64,000 nucleotides of DNA, from NCBI RefSeq assembly GCF_051622035.1, contig NC_135360.1, forward strand, positions 13,940,001-14,004,000. The letters run 5' to 3'. Source of the stretch: Arctopsyche grandis. Taxonomy: Eukaryota > Arthropoda > Insecta > Trichoptera > Hydropsychidae. The notes beneath the pieces were generated by a model. The model ran no database searches and was not told the DNA's origin. It was given only the letters and a program-made list of their open reading frames with translations. Position numbers and translations under genes: made by a program. Below, piece after piece: positions 47,876-60,075 of this stretch (the stretch's first letter is position 1; each line of letters starts with the position of its first letter).

Positions 47876-50800
47876 CTTCTTCTTCTTGTTAATGCCTTGT
47901 CCGCATCCGGACGTTGGCGACCACCTCGTCGATTATTTGAATATATCCGCATCGGTCTTCAGCGGCTCGGAACAGCTCTTCGGCGCTCATATCGGTCCAC
48001 ATGCGCATGTTTCGAAGCCAAGATAACTTTTTCCTGCCAATCCATTTTTTTCCTTCTATTTTCCCCATGGTTATCAAACGGAGAAATTCGTATTTTGGAC
48101 CCCGTATCATGTGTCCGAGGTACTCCATCTTTCTCCGCTTGATGACAGAAACAAGTTCCCTGCCTCTCCCCATCATGCCGAGGACAGCTTCGTTTGATAT
48201 CTTTTTGGTCCACGGAATCTTCAGCATACGCCTATAGACCCACATCTCAAAAGCTTCAATGCGGCTGATCATCTTGGTTTTCAGAGTCCACGTCTCACAT
48301 CCGTGTAGTAATACTGTCCAGACGTAGCTCTTCGCGAATCTCAACCGCGTATGAAGATTGAGATGCTTGTTTGTAAGGGCCGCCTTCATTTTTACAAATG
48401 CTGTTCTAGCCATCTCGATGCGGATTTTTAGATCTTCATCTGGGTCCATCTCTTCATTCAGCCAGGTACCCAGGTATTTGAATCTTTTTACTCTATCTAT
48501 CACCTCTCCATCCAAGGTTAGATTCCCGGTGTCTGTTTGCATTCTATCTACTATCATAAATTTTGTTTTCTTTAGATTTATGCGCAGACCTCTTCGATTG
48601 CTTTCTTGATGTACACGGTCTAGAGATCTTTGCAGGTCTGCTAAATTTTCAGCGACTAGTGCCGTGTCATCAGCATATCTTATATTGGTGATCGTCTCGC
48701 CGCCCACCTTGATGCCCTCCGCCTCTTGGAGAGCATCGTGGAAGATGGATTCGGTGTAGGTGTTAAAAAGAGTAGGTGATAGGATGCATCCTTGCCTGAC
48801 GCCCCGTTCTATAGGAATCTCATCAGTGAATTGATCATCGACACGTACTACTGCAGTCTGATTCCAATAAATATTTCGTAGCAATCTGACATCTCTGTCA
48901 TCCAGGCCAATATATTTTAATGTTTCCATCAGGCGAGCGTGTTGGACACGGTCAAAGGCCTTTTCAAAGTCTATAAAGCAGATGTACACAGGTTTACGGA
49001 CTTCTCTGCATCTTTGGAGTAGTGTTTTCATACAGAAAAGGGCCTCTCGGGTACCCAAGCCTTGTCTGAACCCAAACTGCTCTCTGCTAATCGCCTCTTC
49101 ACACCGTGAGTAAATTCTGCCCTGTATTATCTTTAGTAGGATCTTCAATGTGTGACTCATTAGGCTAATTATTCTGAAGTCGCTACACGTCCTCGCGTTA
49201 CTCTTTTTGGGCAACGGGATAAATATGGATTGTAACCAATCGCTAGGTACTTCGCCTGATAAATATATTTTATTATAGAGTTTTGTTAGATTTTCTATGT
49301 TATCGTCGTCCAATAACTTGAGAAATTCGGCAGGAATCAGATCCGGTCCAGTAGCTTTCCGACTCTTTGCTAGTTTTATAGCATGTTCCACTTCGGATTT
49401 CAATATATATGGTCCCGTTTCTGGATCTTCAATATGCCCTCCGGTTTCTCTATTGTCTTTAAAGAGCAATTTTGTGTACTCGGTCCATTCTGATTTCTTC
49501 TCATCCATATTTAAAATGATTTTTCCATCTTTATTCCTAAGGAGTATGAAATCTTTTTTTCTGAATGATCCTGTTGCTTCTTTTAGTTTTTTATGTACGT
49601 TAAATTCATCGTGTTTTTCTTGTAATTTTTCAATTTCGTTACATTTATTTTCCATCCATTTTTCTTTGATTTCTTTAATTTTCCTTTGAATTTGGCGGTG
49701 AATATTTTTATATTGTGTTGGATTATTATGTTTGTGTTTTCTACGTTCTTCCATTAAATGTATAATTTCATCCGTCATCCAAGGTTGTTTTTTATTAATT
49801 ATTTGATTTGTTTCAAGAAACTTTTTCCCAGATTGGGTCATTGCTGATTTCATACCTTCCCACTTTAAGTTTACATTACTATTTTCTTCAATACATTTTT
49901 GTTTAAAATTTTTATTGAGATCTTTTGTAAATTGTTCGTGGATCGTAAGATTTTTAAGCAGCTCTAAATCCAATCTTGGTTTAGGTTTTGATGCTCTTAA
50001 AATCTTTTTCAGTCTTATCTTCAATTTCCCACAAAGTAGATTATGATCGGATGCCACGTCTGCACCAGGGTAGGTTTTCACCGATTTTATACTATTTTTA
50101 AATCTACTGTTTATCAAAATAAAGTCAATTTGGTTTCGCACAATATTATCAGGACAGTCCATTGGGGATTTCCATGTGTATAATCTTCTTTTAGGTAGCT
50201 TAAAGAAAGTATTCAAGATAACATACTGCTCTTCCTGGCAAAACTGAACTAGTCTGTCTCCTCTCTCATTTCTTTCTCCAAGTCCGAAGCGACCAGTTAT
50301 ACCCATTGTTTCTTCGTCTCCAACTTTGGCGTTGAAATCTCCCATTATAATGTTAACATCATGTTTTTTCGTATATGTCATCAATTCTTTGATTTGTTGA
50401 TAAAATTCTTCAATCTCATTTTCTTCTTTATCAAAAGTGGGGGCATACACTTGTATTATGTTAACATTTATAGGTTTTCCTGCTAATTGTATCATCATGA
50501 CTCGTTCAGATAACGGAATAAAGTTTCTCACACTTTTACTGATGTCGTCTTCCAGAATCACAGCAACACCATTCTTATGAGTGCCGTCAAGCGATCCCGA
50601 GTAGTAAGTCGTATATCCATTGCAATGCATCGTTTTTCCTGCTCCAGGCCATCTAGCTTCGCTTATGCCGAGCATCTGTATTTGGTTTTTTTTCATTTCT
50701 ATTTGCAGATTTTCAATTTTACCTGCTTGATACATGGTCCTAACGTTCCATGTACCAATTTTTCGTATGTTCACCACTTTGAGTCCGGGGATTCTTAGCA

Positions 50801-51747
50801 CCCCTGTCCCATTGAAGGGACGCCGGAGACTCGGGGCCGTGGTTTTAGGTTTTCTCTTCATGGTGGTTATACTAGGGATATGAGAGCACAGTAGTTTTCC
50901 CCAAACCTTCTGCTCCGCAGAATTCAAACCGATTGAGTGGCTGCCACGTCGCTTTGAATCTTCCATCTTTTGCCGTTTTAGTATATTGCATATACTTCCG
51001 CCGTGGATGGTACTGACAGAGCTGCTGCCCACTGCCAGGGAATTTTTTTTTATGGAGTTTCCTTCTCTATGAAAGGTGTTACGGTACCTTTCAAAACCGG
51101 GTTGTGCTTTTGTTAAGCGGCGGCACTTACTCGCCGCTGACCTGAGACCGTCATAGTGTTGTGTGACATTTTATAGAGTGAAACTTACCACGGATTCACT
51201 CATCACCACTCTTATCTCAGCGCTCCTTGTCCAGGACCACCATGTCGCCATGGTAGTTGACTACAAGAGTCGTTCCCCTATTTGCAACTTGGGGACGTGA
51301 GCGGTTGCATGGAGCTCTGCTCTGAGCTTAGTAATTACTCCGTGCGGACGGACGTGTGTTTCCATTTATGATATATTTACATATATTGACATTTTATAAA
51401 CAATCATAATATTTATGAAATTAGTACCAAACAATGACGTTTACGTTGAGTACAAGTATCCAATATATTAAATTATCAACATTAAATAAAATTCACACTC
51501 AATATTAAATAATCAATTATGAAATAATTCAACATTGAAATATAATCCATTCAACACTCAATATTAAATATGAAATAATTCAACGTTAAACATTATCAAT
51601 ACTATCATTGATAAATCAATTGACGTTAATAATAAATTATTATCAAAAGAAATGTGATCGAAATTATGTGGGTAATTATGTAAATATGAAAATATTATAA
51701 ATTTAAATTCAAACACACGTCCGCACCGAGCTCGCTCAACCCACAAA
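47876..51747 (-). mobile_element. Full-length LINE retrotransposon with 12-bp target duplication
   Basis: About 3.87 kb. TATATGATTAAT flanks both ends exactly (47864-47875 and 51748-51759). The minus-strand 3' end is AACAAGAAGAAGAAG, a short-repeat tail like those of RTE-type LINEs. One long intact frame fills most of it (47889-51032). The 5' leader is about 715 bp and includes an AT-rich stretch bounded by inverted GTGCGGAC/GTGTGTTT motifs (51342-51361 and 51711-51728). Perfect target repeats plus an open frame imply a recent insertion. Confidence 0.88.
47889..51032 (-). CDS. LINE ORF: AP endonuclease and reverse transcriptase
   Basis: 1047 codons without interruption. Residues about 90-335 are an apurinic-type endonuclease (GTWNVRTM near 93, SEARWPG, IIMGDFNAKVG, and SDHNLL near the end), which would nick the target DNA. 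Residues about 555-830 are reverse transcriptase (KATGPDLIPAEFLKLL, FIDFEKAFDRVQH, GVRQGCILSPTLFN and the catalytic IRYADDTALVAEN). The C-terminal part (YRRMLKIPWTKKISNEAVL, YLGHMIRGPKYEFL, IGRKKLSWLRNMRMW) resembles the tail of RTE/BovB-like and related insect LINEs. The clade is a tentative assignment; the enzyme domains are clear. The stop lies 13 bp from the 3' end of the element, so there is almost no 3' UTR. The exact start codon is uncertain. Confidence 0.9.
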   Translation of the reverse strand: MGSSSVSTIHGGSICNILKRQKMEDSKRRGSHSIGLNSAEQKVWGKLLCSHIPSITTMKRKPKTTAPSLRRPFNGTGVLRIPGLKVVNIRKIGTWNVRTMYQAGKIENLQIEMKKNQIQMLGISEARWPGAGKTMHCNGYTTYYSGSLDGTHKNGVAVILEDDISKSVRNFIPLSERVMMIQLAGKPINVNIIQVYAPTFDKEENEIEEFYQQIKELMTYTKKHDVNIIMGDFNAKVGDEETMGITGRFGLGERNERGDRLVQFCQEEQYVILNTFFKLPKRRLYTWKSPMDCPDNIVRNQIDFILINSRFKNSIKSVKTYPGADVASDHNLLCGKLKIRLKKILRASKPKPRLDLELLKNLTIHEQFTKDLNKNFKQKCIEENSNVNLKWEGMKSAMTQSGKKFLETNQIINKKQPWMTDEIIHLMEERRKHKHNNPTQYKNIHRQIQRKIKEIKEKWMENKCNEIEKLQEKHDEFNVHKKLKEATGSFRKKDFILLRNKDGKIILNMDEKKSEWTEYTKLLFKDNRETGGHIEDPETGPYILKSEVEHAIKLAKSRKATGPDLIPAEFLKLLDDDNIENLTKLYNKIYLSGEVPSDWLQSIFIPLPKKSNARTCSDFRIISLMSHTLKILLKIIQGRIYSRCEEAISREQFGFRQGLGTREALFCMKTLLQRCREVRKPVYICFIDFEKAFDRVQHARLMETLKYIGLDDRDVRLLRNIYWNQTAVVRVDDQFTDEIPIERGVRQGCILSPTLFNTYTESIFHDALQEAEGIKVGGETITNIRYADDTALVAENLADLQRSLDRVHQESNRRGLRINLKKTKFMIVDRMQTDTGNLTLDGEVIDRVKRFKYLGTWLNEEMDPDEDLKIRIEMARTAFVKMKAALTNKHLNLHTRLRFAKSYVWTVLLHGCETWTLKTKMISRIEAFEMWVYRRMLKIPWTKKISNEAVLGMMGRGRELVSVIKRRKMEYLGHMIRGPKYEFLRLITMGKIEGKKWIGRKKLSWLRNMRMWTDMSAEELFRAAEDRCGYIQIIDEVVANVRMRTRH

Positions 51748-51779
51748 TATATGATTAATACAATACGGAATTTAGTTAA

Positions 51780-52531
<752 letters not shown>

Positions 52532-52691
52532 TTAAGCGCACCTGAAATAAACCTGAAAATTTGGTATTATGTAAAACATTAACCGTAATAAATAAAATAA
52601 AAAAAGCACTTTCGTATGTGGATTGATTTATTAACGAAATTGCAAAAAAACGAATAGGAAATGAACCCTAAGACAGCTTATGTAGAGAGTG

Positions 52692-52887
52692 TCAAGGATA
52701 GATAAGTAATTTTGGTGTGCAACATGCAGTTTGTTCAGTAGATGTATTGGTGTTACGAAGTGGTATTGGTATTGCAATGTTCAAAAGGCAATGACTGCCC
52801 CTCCATTAACCACTCGCCAACAGTCACTATATAACACGAGGCTCTCTCCAGAAAATACATTAGCAGTTTTCCGTTCAGAAAAGGCTA
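52692..52887 (+). promoter_or_regulatory. Promoter and leader hairpin of gene 10
   Basis: TCAAGGATA at 52692-52700 is 136 bp above TATATAA (52828-52834); likely start 52859. Hairpin TAGC (52861-52864) to GCTA (52884-52887). Most like the gene 7 promoter. Confidence 0.65.
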
Positions 52888-52901
52888 CACAACCAGTCAA
52901 A

Positions 52902-54218
52902 ATGAAATTCTCGGTGAGAACCAACGCGACTCTCAACCCCTATTTGACACCCCCCATATCGAGATACATATATTCTTCTCCTTGTGGATATTTACACACC
53001 CCATAAGGGTGTTAGTACATACGTATACAGTTTTTATAATTACAATTTCGGTTGTCAGCCCTAAATTTTCCATAGTCACTTTAAGGAGAAATCCTTTGAA
53101 TCCCATTCAAGGTCAAATTTAAATTCACGTGTATAATTTACATATGAATGATAGTAAAACGTGAAAATATTCTATTCTGATTACAGTATGAATCTTAAAA
53201 CATTCAATTTTTTTTTATTAACATTTTATTTTTATACAGAATTTCAACGATTGTAATTAAATTAAGATTGGAATAGAATACTTGGTTATTGTTTGATTTT
53301 GAATTATATAAATCGGTTTATATGTTCAATATAAAAAAAAATGCTTCCGGACATTATTCAAATTATATTTAGTTTTTCAGGCGTATACATGTACATAAAT
53401 GTATATGCCTTGTAAAGGCATCCGTGGTATTAGTTTAAAAGCGATTGTCAAAAAAAAAACAACAACTTCCATACATACATATATGAACAATTAATAAATT
53501 TACGTGTATACTAAACTCAACTAATTTCCGTTCAAACAAATTTTTACGCATATGTATCGACACCATAATGGGGATGTCACGGTTCACACGGTTCACGGTC
53601 ACAGACTAGAACATATACATATATAATATGACCAATTAAAATTTACAGTTCGCTATCCTTTGCATCGTCGGCTTGGCCGCAGCATCTCACGATGACGGCA
53701 GCTGGAAGGGAGAAGGCCTTGCCGAGTCCCAGGACTACGGCCAGTACGACGGACACTATGGTGTCGCTGGAGCCCATGGCATTTATGCCGCAGGCTATGC
53801 TGGACATGGTGGATATGCCGGACATGGAGGATATGCCGGACATTATGCTGGACCAGCCGCACCCCTAGCCCATGACGGACGCGTCGTAGACACCCCTGAA
53901 GTAGCCCACGCTAAAGCCGCCCACTTCGCCGCCTTCAACGCTGCTGCTCATGGAGCTGCCGCCCATGGAGGACTCGCTCACGGAATCGTTGCTGGACCCG
54001 CCTATGGAATCCTCGGTGCCCATGCCGCTTATGCCGGTCAAGGAGCTTATGCTGGACATGGAGTACACTATGCTGGTCCAGCTGCCCCTCTTGGTCATGA
54101 CGGTCGCGTTGTAGACACCCCTGAAGTAGCTCATGCTAAGGCTGCCCATTCTACTGCCTTCCACGCTGCTGCTGCTGCTGGATCCGCCCACGGACACGGT
54201 TATGGTCATCATTGGTAA
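52902..54218 (+). CDS. Cuticular protein gene 10 (DGSWKGEG subfamily)
   Basis: Exons 52902-52913 and 53649-54218, 735-bp intron, phase 0; about 193 aa. Layout as gene 6. Two small differences: HSTAFHAAA (Thr for Ala) and one extra Ala from a GCT-repeat expansion just before the [12 protein letters not shown] end. The intron and promoter pair it with gene 7, though an 18-kb stretch with two other copies lies between. Poly(A) signal AATAAA at 54487. Structural cuticle protein by family. Confidence 0.94.
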
Positions 54219-54539
54219 TTTGTCCATCAATTAGGTCCAGACAACGTAAGAACCTCGATTTAATAAGCCTCAATACTGTTGAGATTCTCATTACTGTTAT
54301 TTATTGTTGTATGTATTATATTACATGTACCACTTGTAGCTGATAAGCCTTCTGTAAATAATTTCATTTCGACTGTTTGCAATATTCGGTGATTTAGATT
54401 TTCCAAATGTTTTGTCTTTTGGAATTTGAAGTCTCGATTTTATGTACAATATTGATTTGTACATTTGTATGTACATTGTGAACGAAAATAAATCGTATTG
54501 AAAATAATCTTTTTTGTTTTATAATTCAACTTCCTTTAA

Positions 54540-56450
54540 CATATAACAAATATTTATTAAAATAATAATTAGATGTTTTATTAAATAGTTGTAAATAAAA
54601 GCAATCGAAGGTGTAAAAAATATGCATGTTCTTGTTTAAAAAATTAAAACAAACATGGTTTGTACTAACGAGAAAAAATTGGAAATGCAGAATTTAACTA
54701 GGAAATTCCACTTCATTATAATACATATTGTATAAGGTCAGCGATTATTATAAAAAAAACGTAATCAAAATATGATGCTTTTTCTAAAAGAATCTTTACG
54801 GAAATACTTTTCCATTAAATAAATGAAACAAAAAATTTATACACATGTACATATTAGTAATACATCACGTATAATTGATTAACACCAATTTCAACATGAT
54901 TTACATAGCATTAATTGATATGATTTTTTTTATATCATCAATTAATTTAATTGACTAAGAATAAAAATATATAGATGGATAAATGGATTCATTACTATGA
55001 TATTTTATTTTTTTCATAAAATTAAACAAACTTAAAATTTTAAATTCAAATAAAAGAAAATTGAGGAAAATCATTTAAGATGCTTTTACGAGTGCTTATG
55101 TATGTACATATACATATGAACACTTGATTTGTGTATGCACAAGCATATGCATATTTATATATTCAATATATATGTATGCATATTTACTAATTTTTAACGA
55201 AAACAATCTAATATATGCCACAAAACACATATTTGACGTGTTTTTTCATTCCGTAAGTTCAATAAAGTTTAATAATACTACTTAGTCCGGAATTTGATAT
55301 TTCGCATGCGGTCGTACTTAAAATAAAAACAAATAAAAAATAATGGAAAAACTATATACATATATGTATAATATGATCAATGATATCGGAATAGCGGTCT
55401 TGTCTGTTGCTACTTCAAAAATTTAAAGTAGCAACTTATCAATTGCCAATTATGAATTTTGACACGCTAAATTTGATATGACAGTTGTACATAAGAGTAT
55501 GCATACATACATTTTAATATTATTGATTTATCAAAATGTAGGACGCCCTCTATCAATTGGTTGTAATGATAATTGAATTAAATAATAAACTAAAATTAAA
55601 TGATTCGATTGACTAAAAATAATGTTTGAATTGTGGGTTGTAAAATTTTCCGGAAAATTTCTACCAGCGCCATCTTTTGAAGAAAATCGGAATCAACTTT
55701 AAAAATAAGCTTCGATGAAATTTCGACAGTGGCGGCACAAAAATGTAGCGAAAAAAATTACATTAAAAAAAAATAGCACGAGTACATAGAATTCTACGAC
55801 ATTTTTGTCATTAATGCTGATAACAATAATTAAATGGTTTTTTAAATATGTTTATTTTTAATATCGAATTAAAATTGAACAATAAGCAATTTAAAATTAT
55901 CGAACACGATGTGTATTGCATATTGTACATATGTAATAATTTGAGATATTTTTTCATCGCAAAATATAAAAAAAATAAAATATGTTTGTGAAATTGGATC
56001 GTACGTTGTGTGAATAATAATTGTATGACACTTTTTTTATTGTTCAAAAAAAATATATATCAAGGACTTCGTCAGTAAATTTAATATACAGAATATGTTG
56101 AATTTTATGATACAAATATATTATACTATATATTCAACGTGGGCTTAGTTTGGAATTGTAGCTAGTTTAACACATATTTTGACTGAAAATGAAACTGACT
56201 AATTAAAATAAATCTATATTCAACGGCATTCAAACTTCTATATCAACATTTTTGTTTCAATTAAGCAATTCAAGCACACATGGAAGGCTAAAATTTTAAA
56301 CCGTATATATGTATGTATAATACATATGTACATATAGTATAAATACTAAAACCAGCATCTTATTTAAATCAAGGTGCTTTACTAAACTTTTGACTGCTTT
56401 ATAATATGATTTAATTGTTGACTTTCAATCAAACATGAAATAATTTATTA
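54540..56450. other. AT-rich intergenic DNA after gene 10
   Basis: No gene and no clear transposon. It holds ATGTACATATACATATG-type runs (55100-55190) and A/T tracts. Confidence 0.4.
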
Positions 56451-56690
56451 CTAGTGGTGCTACCCGGCTTCGCTCGGTAAACGGAAATGAAATGAAAATC
56501 ATGAAGAAAATCTTCTTTTGTTTCTATATTGAATATATTTTAATCGAAACAAAATTATACTATTTAACGACTGACCAATCACAAACGTCTTTGACCAATT
56601 CAGCCAATCAGAAACGACTTTGGCGATAGCCAATCAGAAATGAATCACAGACGCCGTTTCAGTTTTATATACATAGGTATAAGATATATG
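56451..56690 (-). mobile_element. Helitron-like element, minus strand
   Basis: On the minus strand it ends ACCGAGCGAAGCCGGGTAGC then ACCACTAG followed by T. The interior repeats a TCTGATTGGCT/TGTGATTGGTC motif also seen once in the copy at 23889-24496. The 5' limit is not clear. Confidence 0.55.
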
Positions 56691-57069
56691 TATACATATA
56701 AGTTTCATTAATTTCTCTCCTCAACCTACGTATTAAACTTATTAAATAGAAATAAATTCTATATTCAAAACTTCACTTTTTATTATTTTGATCTAAATAA
56801 TATGAATCATAATTCGATTTATTTTATTAATATACATAGTAATTTATAATTTGAGGATTTTAGTCAAAGTGATGAATATAGCAACACAAAAAACAAAAAA
56901 AAAGAAAATGAATCATTTGTACAGAGTTGTACGGGAGACATTAAATATAAATTATATTTAATTTTTTAATGTATTGCAGAACAATGAGAAATTGCTAAAA
57001 CATAAAACAAATTAAGCGTCTTACAAAGTGTATGTGTAATTGAAAGAAGAAACAAATTATATACAGAAG

Positions 57070-57414
57070 CGATGCGGTGCAAACGATCGGAAAGCGCCAG
57101 ACAGACTGAACCACAGATTAACGACACGTGTAACTTATGCGTGCGCACTGACATACCTACGCTGTATACGTTCTGTGCTTCTGATACTTTAGTTCCGAAT
57201 TTTTCCTTATTAAATTATTAAAAACTCGCCAGAAAGATCCAACTCAATTTTAATAATTACCATTTTAATAATTGCATCTGTGCACATCGAAAGGTTACTC
57301 GTCATCTGATGTGTAATTTTTCATTCATGAAGTCGAGAATTGCGTTTAAAGCAGCCATCCAGTTAATCTGTGGTTCAATCTGTCTGGCGCTTTTCGATCG
57401 TTTGCACCAAACCC
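57070..57414. mobile_element. MITE with about 45-bp inverted ends and 9-bp flanking repeat
   Basis: GGTGCAAACGATCGGAAAGC on the left and, on the minus strand, GGTGCAAACGATCGAAAAGC on the right; both arms continue with GCCAGACAGAYTGAACCACA. ATACAGAAG occurs just outside both ends (57061-57069 and 57415-57423), probably the target duplication. The outermost 6 bases of the two ends do not pair. The superfamily is unassigned; 8-9 bp duplications suggest hAT or P type. Confidence 0.65.
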
Positions 57415-58047
57415 ATACAGAAGGCAATTGAAAGTCACTGTATTATCATCTGAAGTCATCTGAAATGACTTCGACGCTCTGCATTGAACGAAAAGACCGA
57501 AGAAGAAGAATAATTTACATACATATGGACTTTAAAAATATAGATCGATAAAGCAAAGATATGCATTTAAATAAAAATAATTTAATCAATATTTGTTGTA
57601 CGATTACGATGAGCCAAATTCAGTGAAATTAAGGGAGTTTTCCTCGGCATTCCTTATTTTCCTTCGACATATGTGATCATATGATCGTAGACATATGGAA
57701 AACTTTTAATTGGGCGAGTTTAGAAAGTAGAAATGCGGCATTTAAAAATTATAATAAATTCATTGACACCATGAGACTCTGGTACACGCAATTGGATTGC
57801 GAAAAATTTCGCGGACAAAATTGAACAAGGTTGAAAAAAGTGGTCAACACAATTTTTTTTCATATACACGCGCGCAAGTTCAATCGGCAAAGTCACCACG
57901 ATTAGACAGCCACCCAAATATTCCATGAATGTCACAGCTTTCATTCTTCGACGGATTCAAGGATATCACTTGGAGTGCGTGAGCGTGCGTGCTTTAAATG
58001 CTTAACATGCCCCTCTCCCACCTACCACCAACACCTGTCAGAATTGG

Positions 58048-58112
58048 TATATATTGCCCGTTCCTCCCCAACATTATCATTAGCAGTTTTCTGTAGCTAC
58101 TGAAAAGGCTAA
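58048..58112 (+). promoter_or_regulatory. Core promoter and extended leader hairpin of gene 11
   Basis: TATATAT is at 58048-58054; TCATTAGCAG gives a likely start at 58079, 31 bp on. The hairpin is the longest of the set: TTAGC (58080-58084), AG bulge, TTTTC, loop TGTAGCTACT (itself able to pair as GT/AC), GAAAA, G bulge, GCTAA (58108-58112). The fifth outer pair T-A is not present in the other genes. There is no TCAAGGATA block like that of genes 4-10. Confidence 0.68.
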
Positions 58113-58125
58113 ACTTACAGTCAAT

Positions 58126-59782
58126 ATGAAATTCGTGGTGAGTACAAACAACAACACATACTCACAGTTTAATAATTTAATTTATTAATTAATAACCCGA
58201 AGACCGAGTATTACTTGCAAACATAGTCTTATATAATTTAATTTAATTTAAATATATATTAATTCATTTATATTTAATCGTTTATACGACAGTTCTATAC
58301 ATTCAAACATTAATTATTAAATATTATATATGAGTCGTTATATTTGAAAGTGGCGGAAGTCCAATTTTCAGTTCCAAAAACACTATTTCTGTTTGCCTTA
58401 ATTCACAAATTGTGATCATTTATTTTAATTCGATATGTCCAGAATCTCGGAAATAGAGTAAACATATTGCAAGCCACCAATATTTTGAATTATTGCTAAG
58501 CGCAAAACATTTAATGTTTTGCGTTTTAATGTTTTGCGAAATATTTCTCGAAATGAAGAAAAGTGAACTTATGCTACTTTCAAATTGATTTTTTGTTTTT
58601 TAAATGCTTTTTATTATTACGAAATTCTGTTCACAATACATCTTATATCTATTTTAATAGCTACTGATCTACTGATCATTTTCTATTTTACAATTTAATT
58701 TAATTTGGTTAGTAATCATAGTATTATATTATTCTAATGTTAATCTACAGCATAATAGAAAAAAGAGCTCAAAAACCTATTTACAATCCTTATGCTACTT
58801 TCAAATGTAACGGCTCATATACATACAAATATTGCATTGTCAACTAAGAGTGATTCACCAATACCAATACCAATGTTTATTCCTATATAATGTAATATGT
58901 GCTCAATTGGTCCCCAAGGTACGGCATGATAGTTCATGGAAATAAATTAGAATCATAAATGATTAATCTTAAATTCGATTTAATTAGATTTTTATTCGTA
59001 AAAAACCGTAAACTTATAAATGCTTGCAACAATCAGAAAATTCAGACTAGCTGAATTCCAATAGTAGAGTAGATCTGGATTTATGTCATAACCATTCAAA
59101 TATTGTGAGGATTGATAAGTATTATGTATAATCGAACTGATGTAATTTGTTTTTGCAATTTCAGGTAGCAATTTTGTGCCTGGCTGGCTTCGTCGCCGCT
59201 TATGAAGATGGCAGCTGGAGGGGAGAAGGCTTAGCCGAATCCCAGGACAATGGACAGTGGAACAATGGATACGCTGGTGGATACGCTGGCTATGCCGGAG
59301 CATGGGGAGGTTATGGTTCCAACGAAGACGGCAGCTGGAAGGGAGAAGGTCTCGCCGAATCTCAAGATAATGGACAATGGAGCAACAACGGTGCCTGGAA
59401 CAACGGATGGAACAACGGTGCTTGGGCCGGCAACGGAGCTTGGGCCGGAAACGGAGCTTGGGCTCATGGTGCTGCTCCTTTGGGAAATGACGGTCGTGTT
59501 GTAGACACCCCTGAAGTCGCTGCCGCTAAAGCCGCCCACTTCGCCGCCCTCAACGGTGCTGGACATGGAGCCGCCGCCGTCTACGGTGCTGGAGCTTGGG
59601 GAAACAATGGTGCCTGGAACAATGGATGGAACAATGGTGCTTGGGCTGGAAACGGTGCTTGGGCTCATGGAGCCGCCCCCATCGGACATGACGGACGTGT
59701 TGTAGACACCCCTGAAGTAGCTCACGCTAAAGCCGCCCATTTGGCCGCCAAAGCCGCCGCTGCCCATGGTGCCCACTGGTAA
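58126..59782 (+). CDS. Cuticular protein gene 11 (duplicated DGSWxGEG block)
   Basis: Exons 58126-58137 (MKFV) and 59165-59782; the 1,027-bp intron has GTGAGT and TTTCAG ends, phase 0, and carries a MITE that holds a retroposon insertion. About 209 aa. Signal peptide MKFVVAILCLAGFVAA. Unlike genes 4-10 it has two N-terminal blocks, [18 protein letters not shown] (about 18-35) and [18 protein letters not shown] (about 58-75), then WNNG/AGNGAW repeats, motif [15 protein letters not shown] (followed by [10 protein letters not shown]), more WNNG repeats, motif [15 protein letters not shown] and a GAHW end. It therefore joins features of the gene 2 type (Trp-rich linkers) and the gene 4 type. Poly(A) signal AATAAA at 59996. 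Confidence 0.93.
58327..58822. mobile_element. MITE in the intron of gene 11
   Basis: Inverted ends TATATGAGTCGTTATATTTG and, minus strand, TATATGAGCCGTTACATTTG; same family as the MITE in the intron of gene 2. Its centre has a TTTAATGTTTTGCG repeat, and it is split by the insertion at 58586-58789. Confidence 0.65.
58586..58789 (-). mobile_element. Retroposon fragment with 18-bp target duplication
   Basis: CTTATGCTACTTTCAAAT stands on both sides (58568-58585 and 58790-58807), so the 204-bp insert arrived by target-primed insertion. On the minus strand it ends in an A-rich tail with AATAAAAAGCATTTAAAA. The same sequence occurs at 13398-13565. It is likely a 5'-truncated LINE 3' end. Confidence 0.7.
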
Positions 59783-60075
59783 ACAGCCCTACCTCAGACC
59801 AGCTTCTCGTAGATTGATTTTGACGTTGTGATATTATTCTTCCTCATATGTAAAAAAATACGAGACTTTGTCTCATGTAATATACTTATACATATATTTA
59901 TAAGTCACACTCCAAAAACAAAGGCGATTTTGCCATGTAAATACATATATGACTGCTTTTGTGCTTATGTACATTTTTGTACATAGGTTCAAAATAATAA
60001 ATTGTATAGAAGATTTATACTGAATTTAACTACTTTTACTTATATCCTACTTACCTACAGACAACTCTCATATAA

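Noticed and set aside
57720-57944. Minus-strand 74-codon frame above gene 11
   Set aside because: It overlaps the gene 11 upstream region and shows no known motif or conservation signal.
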